IMG/VR virus record: IMGVR_UViG_3300021375_002080
Span: 1-21,493 of that record
Reading direction: 5' to 3' (one strand)
Length of the DNA: 21,493 nucleotides
From: a virus
Part shown: positions 1 through 7,251 of the stretch, piece by piece
Numbering within the stretch: position 1 is the stretch's first letter
How the letters are laid out: each line of letters opens with the position of its first letter
Position numbers and translations under genes: made by a program
The notes under the pieces: generated by a model
The model's input: only the letters and a program-made list of their open reading frames with translations
What the model was told of the DNA's origin: nothing
Database searches by the model: none

Positions 1-1542
1 AGAGAATTTTCAGCATCTCCGCTGAATGAACATGTAGGAACACATGGAATTGGTATTATTGGGTACGATAATTATGGAGCAAGCGCAGTTGCCACATTAT
101 ATCTGACAGTAACCAATGTAAATGATGTTCCAACTGTAACTCAAATACCGAATAATACTGGATACGAGGAGTTATATCACGAAATTGATATTTCGAGTTA
201 CTTTACAGATGTTGATTATAATATTCCAAATTCTACGGAACAACTAAGCTTCGCTGCTGAAGGATTACCACCAGGTTATACGATTAATAGCACAACTGGT
301 ATTATAAGTGGCACTTCGACAAGTAATGATGTTGGCAATTATTCGGTTTCTGTCACAGGTACTGATTTGGAAAATGAGAGTGTAACTTCCACATTTACCT
401 TACGTATTGAAAATGTAAACGATGCACCATTCGTAGTTGGTTCGCTAACAAATCAAGCATTAACTGATGCTGATAGTTTATCATATCAATTCCCATCTAA
501 TACTTTCTCAGATGAAGATTTAATACATGGCGATGTACTAACATATAGTGCGAGTGGTTTGCCAAGTGGTATAACACTTGATTCAAACAGTAGAACATTT
601 AGTGGAACCCCTGTCGCAGGATCATATAATGTAACCGTAACTGCAACTGATACTGCTGGTGAAACCGCTTCGCTGAGTTTTAATATAGAAGTAGAAAAAT
701 CTTCTGTAGTAGCTACTTCGGGTCCAACAATTGGCGGGTTACAAAATATAACTGGAAATATCTATGCATCATCAATGACAGGAACACCAGGCACTGATAG
801 TGTTTTGGGTAATGGAGGCGGCGGAACCGCTGTAAATACGGGCGGCACTCTTGAGATACCATCTAACTTCTGGATATGGTCAGATAATCCATCACAGCCA
901 GCCCTTATAATTGATGTTCTAAATATGACTCTTGCAAATAATGGTTATATCATTGGCAGAGGGGGCAACGGTGGTAGTAAAAGTTCGTCAGGTGGTGCAG
1001 GCGGAACAGCTATTAATGTAATCGCCGATGGTGTAACAATTTTAAATAACGCTGGTGCTTACATAGCAGGCGGAGGTGGTGGTGGCGGCGGCGCACTTGA
1101 TAATACAGATTCAGATGGTGTTGGTGGCGGCGGCGGAGCCGGTGGTGGCATAGCTGGCACTAGTTATGGTGGCGCAGGTAGTACTCCAGGTAGCATCGGA
1201 GAATCAGCAGGAGATGGCGCCAGAAAGACTCACAACTCTCCTAATAGTGTCGCAGGTATTGGTGGACCACACGGTGGCTTCGGTGGTACACTTTCATCAC
1301 AAGATGGTGGCGCGGATAGTTGGACTACTGCTATCAGTGGTGGTAGAAATCCAAGTAGTTCCGATACGGGTTCAGCACCTTCGGGCGGTAATGTTAGTGG
1401 TGGTTATGGAGGATTCTGGGGGCAAGCAGGCGGGCCTGGTATTGGCAGGAATGCCAAGCCAGGTGGATCAGGCGGCTCGGCTATCACAGGTATCAGCCGT
1501 ACATTAACAAACAGCGGCACCATTTACGGAGCGACATCATAA
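1..1542 (+). CDS. Adhesin / tail-fibre protein with Ig-like repeats and glycine-rich tip (5' partial)
   Basis: The frame is open from base 1 with no stop, so the gene begins upstream; the ATG at 367 is internal. The first ~230 residues hold cadherin/He_PIG-type beta-sandwich repeats, shown by two NVND(V/A)P boundary motifs and GLPPG / GLPSG turns followed by SGT. From about base 811 the protein becomes extremely glycine-rich (runs of 4-9 Gly, GRGGNGG, GGSGGS) and ends in a conserved-looking tail (GISRTLTNSGTIYG). Gly-rich segments of this kind form the distal receptor-binding part of T-even gp38-type adhesins, where they pack as polyglycine II helices. I infer a distal host-recognition protein on the virion. 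It could instead be a gp37-like fibre with its own adhesive tip. The stop lies 3 bases before the stop of the convergent gene. Confident for a virion adhesin, less so for the exact T4 equivalent. Confidence 0.72.
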   Translation, partial: REFSASPLNEHVGTHGIGIIGYDNYGASAVATLYLTVTNVNDVPTVTQIPNNTGYEELYHEIDISSYFTDVDYNIPNSTEQLSFAAEGLPPGYTINSTTGIISGTSTSNDVGNYSVSVTGTDLENESVTSTFTLRIENVNDAPFVVGSLTNQALTDADSLSYQFPSNTFSDEDLIHGDVLTYSASGLPSGITLDSNSRTFSGTPVAGSYNVTVTATDTAGETASLSFNIEVEKSSVVATSGPTIGGLQNITGNIYASSMTGTPGTDSVLGNGGGGTAVNTGGTLEIPSNFWIWSDNPSQPALIIDVLNMTLANNGYIIGRGGNGGSKSSSGGAGGTAINVIADGVTILNNAGAYIAGGGGGGGGALDNTDSDGVGGGGGAGGGIAGTSYGGAGSTPGSIGESAGDGARKTHNSPNSVAGIGGPHGGFGGTLSSQDGGADSWTTAISGGRNPSSSDTGSAPSGGNVSGGYGGFWGQAGGPGIGRNAKPGGSGGSAITGISRTLTNSGTIYGATS

Positions 1543-1545
1543 AAA

Positions 1546-2253
1546 CTAACCAGAATTAAAAAAATTGCTTAATGTATTAGATAGCCAAGATTTTGTTTCA
1601 TCCGTTTTATTTTCTAAGATCCAGTCTGGAAATCTTTCGAATAGTTTTTTCCATTGGATTAATTGATTATGCATCTCGAAAACACGCATAGCATATTCAC
1701 TACTATTAGATATCGATGAAGAAGTGGAGATTGATTTTAGTTGCTCCTTGCAATTATGCAAGGCTGATATATCTTTATCAATTGCTAAAATTATATTTTC
1801 AAAATCTGAACTATTAGAAAATTTTTTAATTAAGAATTTGTGATGTTCTTTTTTAGGTTTACCATCATACAGAAACATTATCTCTTGTAAATCATAATAT
1901 AATGCTTTTACTGGATTTATAGTATCTCTGTAACGTTCTATAACTTCTGGTATGATAAATGATTTATCTAATGTACTTAAATTTTCAAGCGCACTAATTG
2001 CTAGAATATTTATTTTTTGTCTTTGTGAAGTAATATTTTTTTTAAATACACTTCTAATTTTTTTAACAACAATATCAACTATGTTTTTTTCATCTACTGT
2101 CATGTCAGATTTTAAAAATTCTATATGTCCGGGTGTTGAATTATTAATAGTCACACGTAATGAATCAGATACATAGCCGTTTTTAAGATATGATCTGCAT
2201 TCTTTCAGAAATTTTTGTTTTTTAAAATCAATGATTTTCAATACGTATCTCAA
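1546..2253 (-). CDS. Unrecognised 235-aa late protein
   Basis: I do not recognise this protein. It is soluble-looking, rich in Lys, Ser, Ile and Asn, has no signal peptide or membrane segment, and is probably mainly helical. The C-terminal part contains the W-rich stretches QLIQWKKLFERF and PDWILENK. The reading frame has no ATG near its 5' end: the first usable start is TTG at 2253, and a second TTG at 2241 has a weak GAG about 6 bases upstream. A perfect minus-strand TATAAATA lies at 2274-2281, about 20 bases before the start, so late expression is likely. The gene sits immediately downstream of, and convergent with, the adhesin gene, so a fibre-assembly or chaperone role is possible but is only a guess. 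Its homopolymer A/T runs make it look more AT-rich than its neighbours. Confidence 0.6.
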   Translation of the reverse strand: MRYVLKIIDFKKQKFLKECRSYLKNGYVSDSLRVTINNSTPGHIEFLKSDMTVDEKNIVDIVVKKIRSVFKKNITSQRQKINILAISALENLSTLDKSFIIPEVIERYRDTINPVKALYYDLQEIMFLYDGKPKKEHHKFLIKKFSNSSDFENIILAIDKDISALHNCKEQLKSISTSSSISNSSEYAMRVFEMHNQLIQWKKLFERFPDWILENKTDETKSWLSNTLSNFFNSG

Positions 2254-2273
2254 TAAATTAATTGTTGTACATA

Positions 2274-2281
2274 TATTTATA
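2274..2281 (-). promoter_or_regulatory. T4-type late promoter (TATAAATA)
   Basis: On the minus strand this reads TATAAATA, the exact T4 late-promoter -10 element. Using T4 spacing, transcription would start near 2268, giving a leader of about 15 bases before the TTG at 2253. No -35 element is expected for sigma-gp55-type promoters. Confidence 0.7.
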
Positions 2282-2714
2282 GAGAATTTATGATTGATCT
2301 AAGTATATTTAATTTCTTTTTCTTAAATAGGGTTCTATGTGCGCCTGGATGTAAGGGTTTGGGAAAATAATCTAAATTTATCCAAGCATAACCACCACTT
2401 TCATCGTTTATCGTAGGGACAAATTCTTTATCTATTATGACTACAAAAGTGTAGTAACTGAATGTTTTGTCTCTCGCATGATATTGATCTAATGGGTAAA
2501 CTTTTGTAACGCATTTTTCTACATCAATTCCAATTTCTTCTTCTAATTCTCGCAGAAGTCCTTGTGAAACATTTTCATTATCTTCAATTTTTCCACCCCA
2601 AAAGGCCCAGTTTCTTGAATATGAACTTTTAAGAGATCTATTCTGTAATAAAATTCTTTGCGTATCTTTTGCTACAATACAAGCACCTGCTGCCTTAATC
2701 ATCTTCATTGTCAT
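2277..2714 (-). CDS. Nudix hydrolase
   Basis: The 145-aa protein contains a perfect Nudix box (GX5EX7REUXEEXGU) running from Gly41 to Ile63: Gly41, Glu47, then R55-E56-L57-E58-E59-E60-I61-G62-I63. The glutamates bind the Mg2+ that catalyses pyrophosphate hydrolysis of nucleoside-diphosphate-linked substrates. The substrate cannot be read from sequence; oxidised (d)NTPs, ADP-ribose, dinucleoside polyphosphates and capped RNA are all known for phage Nudix enzymes, including T4 NudE. The length is typical of a single-domain enzyme. The start overlaps the 3' end of gp15 by about 20 bases and offers three closely spaced Met codons (1, 3, 5), which suggests translation coupled to gp15. It is the last gene of the gp14-gp15-nudix transcription unit. 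Confidence 0.9.
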   Translation of the reverse strand: MTMKMIKAAGACIVAKDTQRILLQNRSLKSSYSRNWAFWGGKIEDNENVSQGLLRELEEEIGIDVEKCVTKVYPLDQYHARDKTFSYYTFVVIIDKEFVPTINDESGGYAWINLDYFPKPLHPGAHRTLFKKKKLNILRSIINSL

Positions 2715-4092
2715 TTAATAATTCTAGTCTCCAGTAACCACCTTCATACAATCCTTGAAACGTATCTACCCATTCATTGTTTATAAGTTTGAATTGTTGT
2801 GATGTGAATACGTTTGTTACATAATGGGTATCAGATGTTTCACTTGCATCCATGCTTACGACCCAATTATTGCCATTGTATTCAATTATATCATTTGTGG
2901 ATATATCGATTCCCCATTGTGACAATGCTGGTTCTGTATTCAAGCACAAGTAACGTTGGCCCAAATTAGCAAATGGTAAGCCATCAAAACCTGGACTAGT
3001 TTTTGCTGGATCGATTACTCTATCTATTGGATTTATTGTATTTCCAGGCAAGGTATCTACGTCAATTTGCAATGATAGAACAGTTGGATCACTGGTTGCT
3101 GATAGAATTCCTATAATATCTTCATCTATATTTTCTAACATACCATGATACTTCAGACGCATACGTGATATGCCATCATTAAATAATCCATATTTGGATA
3201 TTACTTTTTCCCAACTATTAGTATCATCTTTATAGTTTCCATTTTCTAATAATTGTACTGTCACATTGCCACTATTATTTGTGACTTGTATCGCATTGTT
3301 TCCTGGCGTTACGACAACACTAGTTTGTGCCTGTAAATCAGCAAAGAATTCAAATGCGTTTGGATCGTAATCCAATGTATCGATTTCATTATATTCATAA
3401 ATATTATGGATGATATTTCTAATAACATTTTGTCTAGTAACAAGCGCAGGTGGATTAATCCAAATTGGTATTTGAAAGAATAAACTAGCAATATCAATTT
3501 GATCCTCTATGCCTGATGGAATCGATCTACTAGTCCATTGAATGTCAGTAAGTTCTACAGTAGTAATTGTAGTCCAGTCAACGGGATTGTCATTTTGTTG
3601 GATCTCCAGTGCTGGATTAAATAGAACTAAGATTTGTTCAAGTAGTTGTAATTTCTGATCTGTATTTGATGTCCATATATCAACTTGCATATTTAATAGA
3701 TATGGGACTGGCATTAATCTGCCTACGCTGTATCTATTTCCCTGTTCATCATTATAGGAACTACTTACAGGATCCCATTGTCTTTCATTTACCTTAACAG
3801 TGTCACTAAAAAATGGCTCTTGTAATCTTTGTCTGTCGGGTTGTAAACTTTGGATATATGAAGAAATAAATGGTGCAGAATTTACGATATTTTCACTATT
3901 GCCCTTCATGATAGTTGCAGCCATACGCGATACATCGCCATACCGACTTGGCACCTTGATATAGTAATCACTTGTCCCGTCATTTAATTTTTTGCCAGTT
4001 TTGACATTAAAGCCACTGAATATACGAATAAACTGAAGCAAGTAGCGTCTTACTTGTTCATCATAAAAGTGTAGTTGTCTTAAATCTGCCAT
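2695..4092 (-). CDS. 15: Tail terminator / proximal sheath stabiliser, gp15-like
   Basis: In T4, gp15 forms the hexameric ring that caps the tube and sheath and joins the tail to the neck. The N-terminal half here follows the gp15 pattern: an opening HFYDEQVRRYLLQF (T4 has an F-Y-x-RRY-type start), IKVPSRYGD, a central PYLLNMQVDIWTSN followed by LLEQILVLFNPAL, and an IPIWINPP segment. At 465 aa it is much longer than T4 gp15 (272 aa). The extra C-terminal ~190 residues include W/Y-rich stretches (EYNGNNWVVS, KLINNEWVDT, YWRLEL) that resemble segments in gp14 and gp18 of this window. It is preceded by gp14 (63-base gap) and overlaps the Nudix gene. The start ATG at 4092 has a GGAT about 6 bases upstream. 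Confidence 0.8.
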   Translation of the reverse strand: MADLRQLHFYDEQVRRYLLQFIRIFSGFNVKTGKKLNDGTSDYYIKVPSRYGDVSRMAATIMKGNSENIVNSAPFISSYIQSLQPDRQRLQEPFFSDTVKVNERQWDPVSSSYNDEQGNRYSVGRLMPVPYLLNMQVDIWTSNTDQKLQLLEQILVLFNPALEIQQNDNPVDWTTITTVELTDIQWTSRSIPSGIEDQIDIASLFFQIPIWINPPALVTRQNVIRNIIHNIYEYNEIDTLDYDPNAFEFFADLQAQTSVVVTPGNNAIQVTNNSGNVTVQLLENGNYKDDTNSWEKVISKYGLFNDGISRMRLKYHGMLENIDEDIIGILSATSDPTVLSLQIDVDTLPGNTINPIDRVIDPAKTSPGFDGLPFANLGQRYLCLNTEPALSQWGIDISTNDIIEYNGNNWVVSMDASETSDTHYVTNVFTSQQFKLINNEWVDTFQGLYEGGYWRLELLNDNEDD

Positions 4093-4155
4093 TTTTAATC
4101 CAATCCATATTGTAATTTGTGATTTACAGTGAATAATTTTGTCATACTATTTTTC

Positions 4156-5157
4156 TTAGTCTATTCTGGGTTTAATTGCTTTAGACAAATTAACACGTGA
4201 TTTAATCTCTGTGCCATCATCTAATGTAACTATTCCATCATTATTAATAAATTTATGATGTAGATAGTTTCCAACTTGCCAAGAACCATCATCGTCTTCT
4301 ATTTTGTACCATTTATTATCCCTGTACTGAAATAATCTTTGTGGTGAATAATCTGTTCTTAGAAAAAATGCGTTATCATCTGGATATTGTGGGAAAGATA
4401 TTCCCGTATCAACAGTTGAAAAATCTACATCGCTAGGATGTGCCGAGCCTTCTACTGCATATTCCAAATTGTTCTTTCTATAATCATAATATTTACCAGG
4501 AACATTTTCTTGAGCCTCTTGAATTATAGCTTCATTAATGTTAAGCTCTTTATTGTACGTTGATAATAAGTTTTTTAGATCATTTACTTCTTCGCCAGTT
4601 CCGAATATATCAGAGTACTCTTGTGTGTCCTGTAATTGTTTACAGCGAATACGCCAAATGTGTGGCCACCAACCTGGATCAAATCCCTCAGATGATTTTG
4701 ATCCTTCTTGGACTACCCAATATTGATTTACTGCATCTGCTTCTTCATCAAGTAATAAATCTTCCCGCATATGCGGAAGTTCTATAACATCGCCTGTCAT
4801 TAATTTACGCCCTATACGTTCTACCATGTCATTTATATGTACTTGAAATATACTTTGGTCAGTTCCTAAGAACATACCAAATTGTGATAAATCAAAATCT
4901 TGGTCGCTAACTGTATATGTGCCTCGTAATTCGAATATTGTAGTTTCATATTTTCTATCACGATTTTCCATAAACAGCAGATCCTGTATAGGAGGATTTG
5001 CTGGATCATAGTTTGGATCAGTTTCATCTACTGATCCTACATATTTGTGTACAAGTAATGCTGTACCGCCATGTTCAAAATGTGCTTTCACCATTTTGTC
5101 AATGAACTTATAGTCATTACCTTTGCGTGGGTTCCATAAACTTAATCTTGGCATCAT
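4156..5157 (-). CDS. 14: Neck protein gp14-like
   Basis: gp14 of T4 builds the neck that closes the filled head and receives the tail. Residues ~18-150 fit the family: a helix (FIDKMVKAHFEHGG) followed by the LLVHKYVG strand, then FGMFLGTDQSIFQVHINDM, GDVIELPHMRE and the NQYWVV strand, matching the T4 order of FGM-QVQDE / GDLIYFP / NWV. The protein is 333 aa against about 256 in T4. The extension includes a module near residues 260-290 (AFFLRTDYSPQRLFQYRDNKWYKIE) akin to repeats in gp18. There are two adjacent Met codons; AAGGAA (minus strand, 5161-5166) lies 3 bases from the first ATG (5157) and 6 from the second (5154), so the second may be the true start. It heads the minus-strand unit with gp15, behind a late promoter at 5179-5186. 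Confidence 0.78.
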   Translation of the reverse strand: MMPRLSLWNPRKGNDYKFIDKMVKAHFEHGGTALLVHKYVGSVDETDPNYDPANPPIQDLLFMENRDRKYETTIFELRGTYTVSDQDFDLSQFGMFLGTDQSIFQVHINDMVERIGRKLMTGDVIELPHMREDLLLDEEADAVNQYWVVQEGSKSSEGFDPGWWPHIWRIRCKQLQDTQEYSDIFGTGEEVNDLKNLLSTYNKELNINEAIIQEAQENVPGKYYDYRKNNLEYAVEGSAHPSDVDFSTVDTGISFPQYPDDNAFFLRTDYSPQRLFQYRDNKWYKIEDDDGSWQVGNYLHHKFINNDGIVTLDDGTEIKSRVNLSKAIKPRID

Positions 5158-5164
5158 TTTTTCC

Positions 5165-5193
5165 TTGACTTCTAATTGTATTTATCATATAGT
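5165..5193 (+). promoter_or_regulatory. Sigma70-type promoter for the oxygenase
   Basis: TTGACT (5165-5170) and TATAGT (5188-5193) are separated by 17 bases, five of six matches at each box. It points toward the oxygenase start at 5217 and physically overlaps the late promoter (5179-5186) and the Shine-Dalgarno of the opposite-strand gp14. Confidence 0.6.
5179..5186 (-). promoter_or_regulatory. T4-type late promoter (GATAAATA) for gp14-gp15-nudix
   Basis: The minus strand reads GATAAATACAA, seven of eight bases of the T4 late consensus, followed at the usual distance by AAGGAA and the gp14 start codons. It is the only late-type element seen upstream of the three-gene minus-strand block. Confidence 0.7.
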
Positions 5194-5216
5194 AGTACTA
5201 ACACATGGAGAATTTA

Positions 5217-5903
5217 ATGATATATGATGGAACACTACTACTACGAAACGTAATCAACCCTACGACTATTGCGCAATTTAAGATGTGGGCTACTAATCCA
5301 GAGCGTTATCATCGTGGCAATGGAATCGATGGTATATATTATAGCGAGCATGATGGCGAGCGAGAGTACGATGTGTGGTGGACAACCCAACCGCCTAGAG
5401 AAATGTGGGAACCAGTTGTTTGGCAATTATATGATTCGATAACCCGAATGTTTAATAACAAAGAATGGGATATACATGCAGTTGATTGTATTTCAACTCG
5501 GCCATCATCAAATAAAATATATGCCCATATTGATACTCCATATCGTTTTGCTGAATTTGCCGAAAGTAATGAAACTCTTGGTGTACAAATTATTATTCCA
5601 CTAGACAAATTCACGTTAGATAATGGGGGGACTTCTTATCTGCCTGGTTCTAGTCTAGAGAGGATTAATTATAAAGATATAGAAGAAAATCGAGAACATT
5701 ATAATCAGAGATTGATAAATGAAGGACAGCAATTACTTGCAAATCCCGGAGACGTATTGATGTATGATGGCAGAACTTTACACAGTACCATGCCCAACAA
5801 CTCAACTGAATTTCGCAGTGCATTACTAATAAATGTACTCAAGTCTGATATTATTCCAAGAGTAAAAGAACTCGACTGTAATACTGATTTTGTTAAAAAT
5901 TAA
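5217..5903 (+). CDS. 2-oxoglutarate/Fe(II)-dependent oxygenase (PhyH-like)
   Basis: The facial triad of the non-haem iron oxygenases is visible: H104-x-D106 in the segment YAHIDTPYRF, and H189 in YDGRTLHST, followed by a basic residue (Arg200 in FRSALLINV) positioned to bind the 2-oxoglutarate carboxylate. The intervening NGGTSYLPGSS and NPGDVLMYDG turns are typical of the phytanoyl-CoA dioxygenase branch. Length (228 aa) fits a stand-alone enzyme. The substrate is unknown; phage members have been linked in various cases to modification of nucleic acids, proteins or small metabolites. I chose ATG 5217 rather than the upstream ATG 5205 because GGAG (5207-5210) sits 6 bases before 5217, while no ribosome site precedes 5205 (using 5205 gives 232 aa). 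It has its own sigma70-type promoter and lies alone between divergent gp14 and the 415-aa gene. Confidence 0.88.
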   Translation: MIYDGTLLLRNVINPTTIAQFKMWATNPERYHRGNGIDGIYYSEHDGEREYDVWWTTQPPREMWEPVVWQLYDSITRMFNNKEWDIHAVDCISTRPSSNKIYAHIDTPYRFAEFAESNETLGVQIIIPLDKFTLDNGGTSYLPGSSLERINYKDIEENREHYNQRLINEGQQLLANPGDVLMYDGRTLHSTMPNNSTEFRSALLINVLKSDIIPRVKELDCNTDFVKN

Positions 5904-5911
5904 TAAAAAAC

Positions 5912-5939
5912 TTGACAAATCATTATAAAAGTATATACT
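5912..5939 (+). promoter_or_regulatory. Sigma70-type promoter for the 415-aa gene
   Basis: A perfect TTGACA (5912-5917) and TATACT (5934-5939) are spaced by 16 bases. The expected start would be near 5946, just ahead of a strong AAGGAG (5956-5961) and the ATG at 5971. Confidence 0.7.
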
Positions 5940-5970
5940 AATATTAAATAGGGTTAAGGAGTGATTCGAA

Positions 5971-7218
5971 ATGGTAGCAACTTTAAAACGTAAGAAATCT
6001 AAGCCTACAAGAACGCCCAAGTTTGTAGATGAAAAATATACTGGACCAGAACCAGAGTGGCTGTATGCAGAAGACATGACAGCAGAACAATATTATAAGG
6101 AGCGATGCCGGACTGCTTTTTATTATAACTATTTCTTTACACCTAAAGACGGAAAGCCTTGGATAATTGATTGGATGAAGCGTAACGAATATACAAAAGA
6201 ACAAATTTCCGCTATTAAAAATCTGGGCGATACTTGGATTCCAATGACAGTGTGTTCATATGCAAGGGCACTAGTAAAAGGTATGCCCATAAATCATGAT
6301 GATATTTCTGATTATCTTGCAACATTACCAGGTGTGGGCAGTAACGTAATGCGTGATGCAGATATTTATGTTAAGGAAAAACTAGAATTACTTATTGAAA
6401 AAGGTATGCAAGTCAAGATTGAAAAGCAAGAAGTAGCAAAAGCAAAAGATATTCCACGCCCATCAATACAGCAATTATTACGTGACAAATCGGCTCAAAT
6501 GTCAGAAGAAATTGATAAATTTGTAGATTATTTTGATTACAAATCTTCCACACTTAAACAGTTTGATCCACTTAAAATACTAAGAAAAGCAGAAGCAAAA
6601 GGCAATCATGCTAAAGTAATCAAGTCATTTTATGAAGCAGAATATGAAGAATATGATGAACTTCTTAATCCTCCGAAACGTATGAATGAAGCAAAAAAAG
6701 AAGATTACGAACAACTTAAAGAAGGATTCAAGCATCTTAAAAAAGATCAAATAAAAAACACATGGTCAATGTATCGTAATATTTTAGATGCGTGTGATAT
6801 GATCATTCAGGAAAGTAAAGTAAATCGTACTCCTCGTAAATCCAAACCACAAAATAAAGAAAAGATCGTATCTAAGGTGAAGTATTGCAAGCAAGATACT
6901 TTAACTAAGAGTGTGAGCCAGAAACCATTGGATTGTTTAGATGCACAGGCAATCATGGTATATAATACAAAGACACGTAAGTTGGGTATGTATTATCCTG
7001 CAGATAAAAACTCATTGTCATTTAAAGGAACAACACTTATTAACTTTGATGAAAAAAAGAGTGTTCAAAAAACTATGCGAAAACCGATAGAACAGGTATC
7101 TATGTTCAAAAAGGTTGCAAAGAGATCACTACAGAAAGAGTTTAGTGCAGTTAAGAGTGTTGAGACAAAAATGAATGGACGGTTTAACGAACAAACGATG
7201 ATACTACGGATTTTTTAG
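5971..7218 (+). CDS. Conserved-looking 415-aa basic protein of unknown function
   Basis: I cannot assign a function. The N-terminus is strongly basic (KRKKSKPTRTPK), a low-complexity tail that could contact nucleic acid. Residues ~40-130 look helical and include GKPWIIDWMKRN and LPGVGSNVMRD. The middle (~170-290) is Lys/Glu-rich and probably forms long helices or coiled coil. The C-terminal ~100 residues look like a separate folded domain (LDAQAIMVYNTKTRKLGMYYP, FKGTTLINFDEKKSVQKTMRKP, TKMNGRFNEQTMILRIF); I have an uncertain memory of a similar domain in hypothetical proteins of marine T4-like phages. The start is well supported: AAGGAG at 5956-5961, 9 bases before the ATG. A consensus sigma70-type promoter precedes it, so early or middle expression is likely, unlike the flanking virion genes. 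Confidence 0.75.
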   Translation: MVATLKRKKSKPTRTPKFVDEKYTGPEPEWLYAEDMTAEQYYKERCRTAFYYNYFFTPKDGKPWIIDWMKRNEYTKEQISAIKNLGDTWIPMTVCSYARALVKGMPINHDDISDYLATLPGVGSNVMRDADIYVKEKLELLIEKGMQVKIEKQEVAKAKDIPRPSIQQLLRDKSAQMSEEIDKFVDYFDYKSSTLKQFDPLKILRKAEAKGNHAKVIKSFYEAEYEEYDELLNPPKRMNEAKKEDYEQLKEGFKHLKKDQIKNTWSMYRNILDACDMIIQESKVNRTPRKSKPQNKEKIVSKVKYCKQDTLTKSVSQKPLDCLDAQAIMVYNTKTRKLGMYYPADKNSLSFKGTTLINFDEKKSVQKTMRKPIEQVSMFKKVAKRSLQKEFSAVKSVETKMNGRFNEQTMILRIF

Positions 7219-7223
7219 TTTCT

Positions 7224-7231
7224 GATAAATA
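7224..7231 (+). promoter_or_regulatory. Late promoter (GATAAATA) for gp13
   Basis: GATAAATACT, starting 6 bases after the upstream stop codon, is followed by GGAG (7241-7244) and ATG 7252. T4 spacing would give a 15-base leader. Confidence 0.72.
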
Positions 7232-7251
7232 CTGTATATCGGAGATAAATT

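Noticed and set aside
1166-1507. 113-aa open frame inside the adhesin gene
   Set aside because: It overlaps the Gly-rich region in another frame and is a by-product of GGN codon repetition, with no ribosome-binding site of its own.
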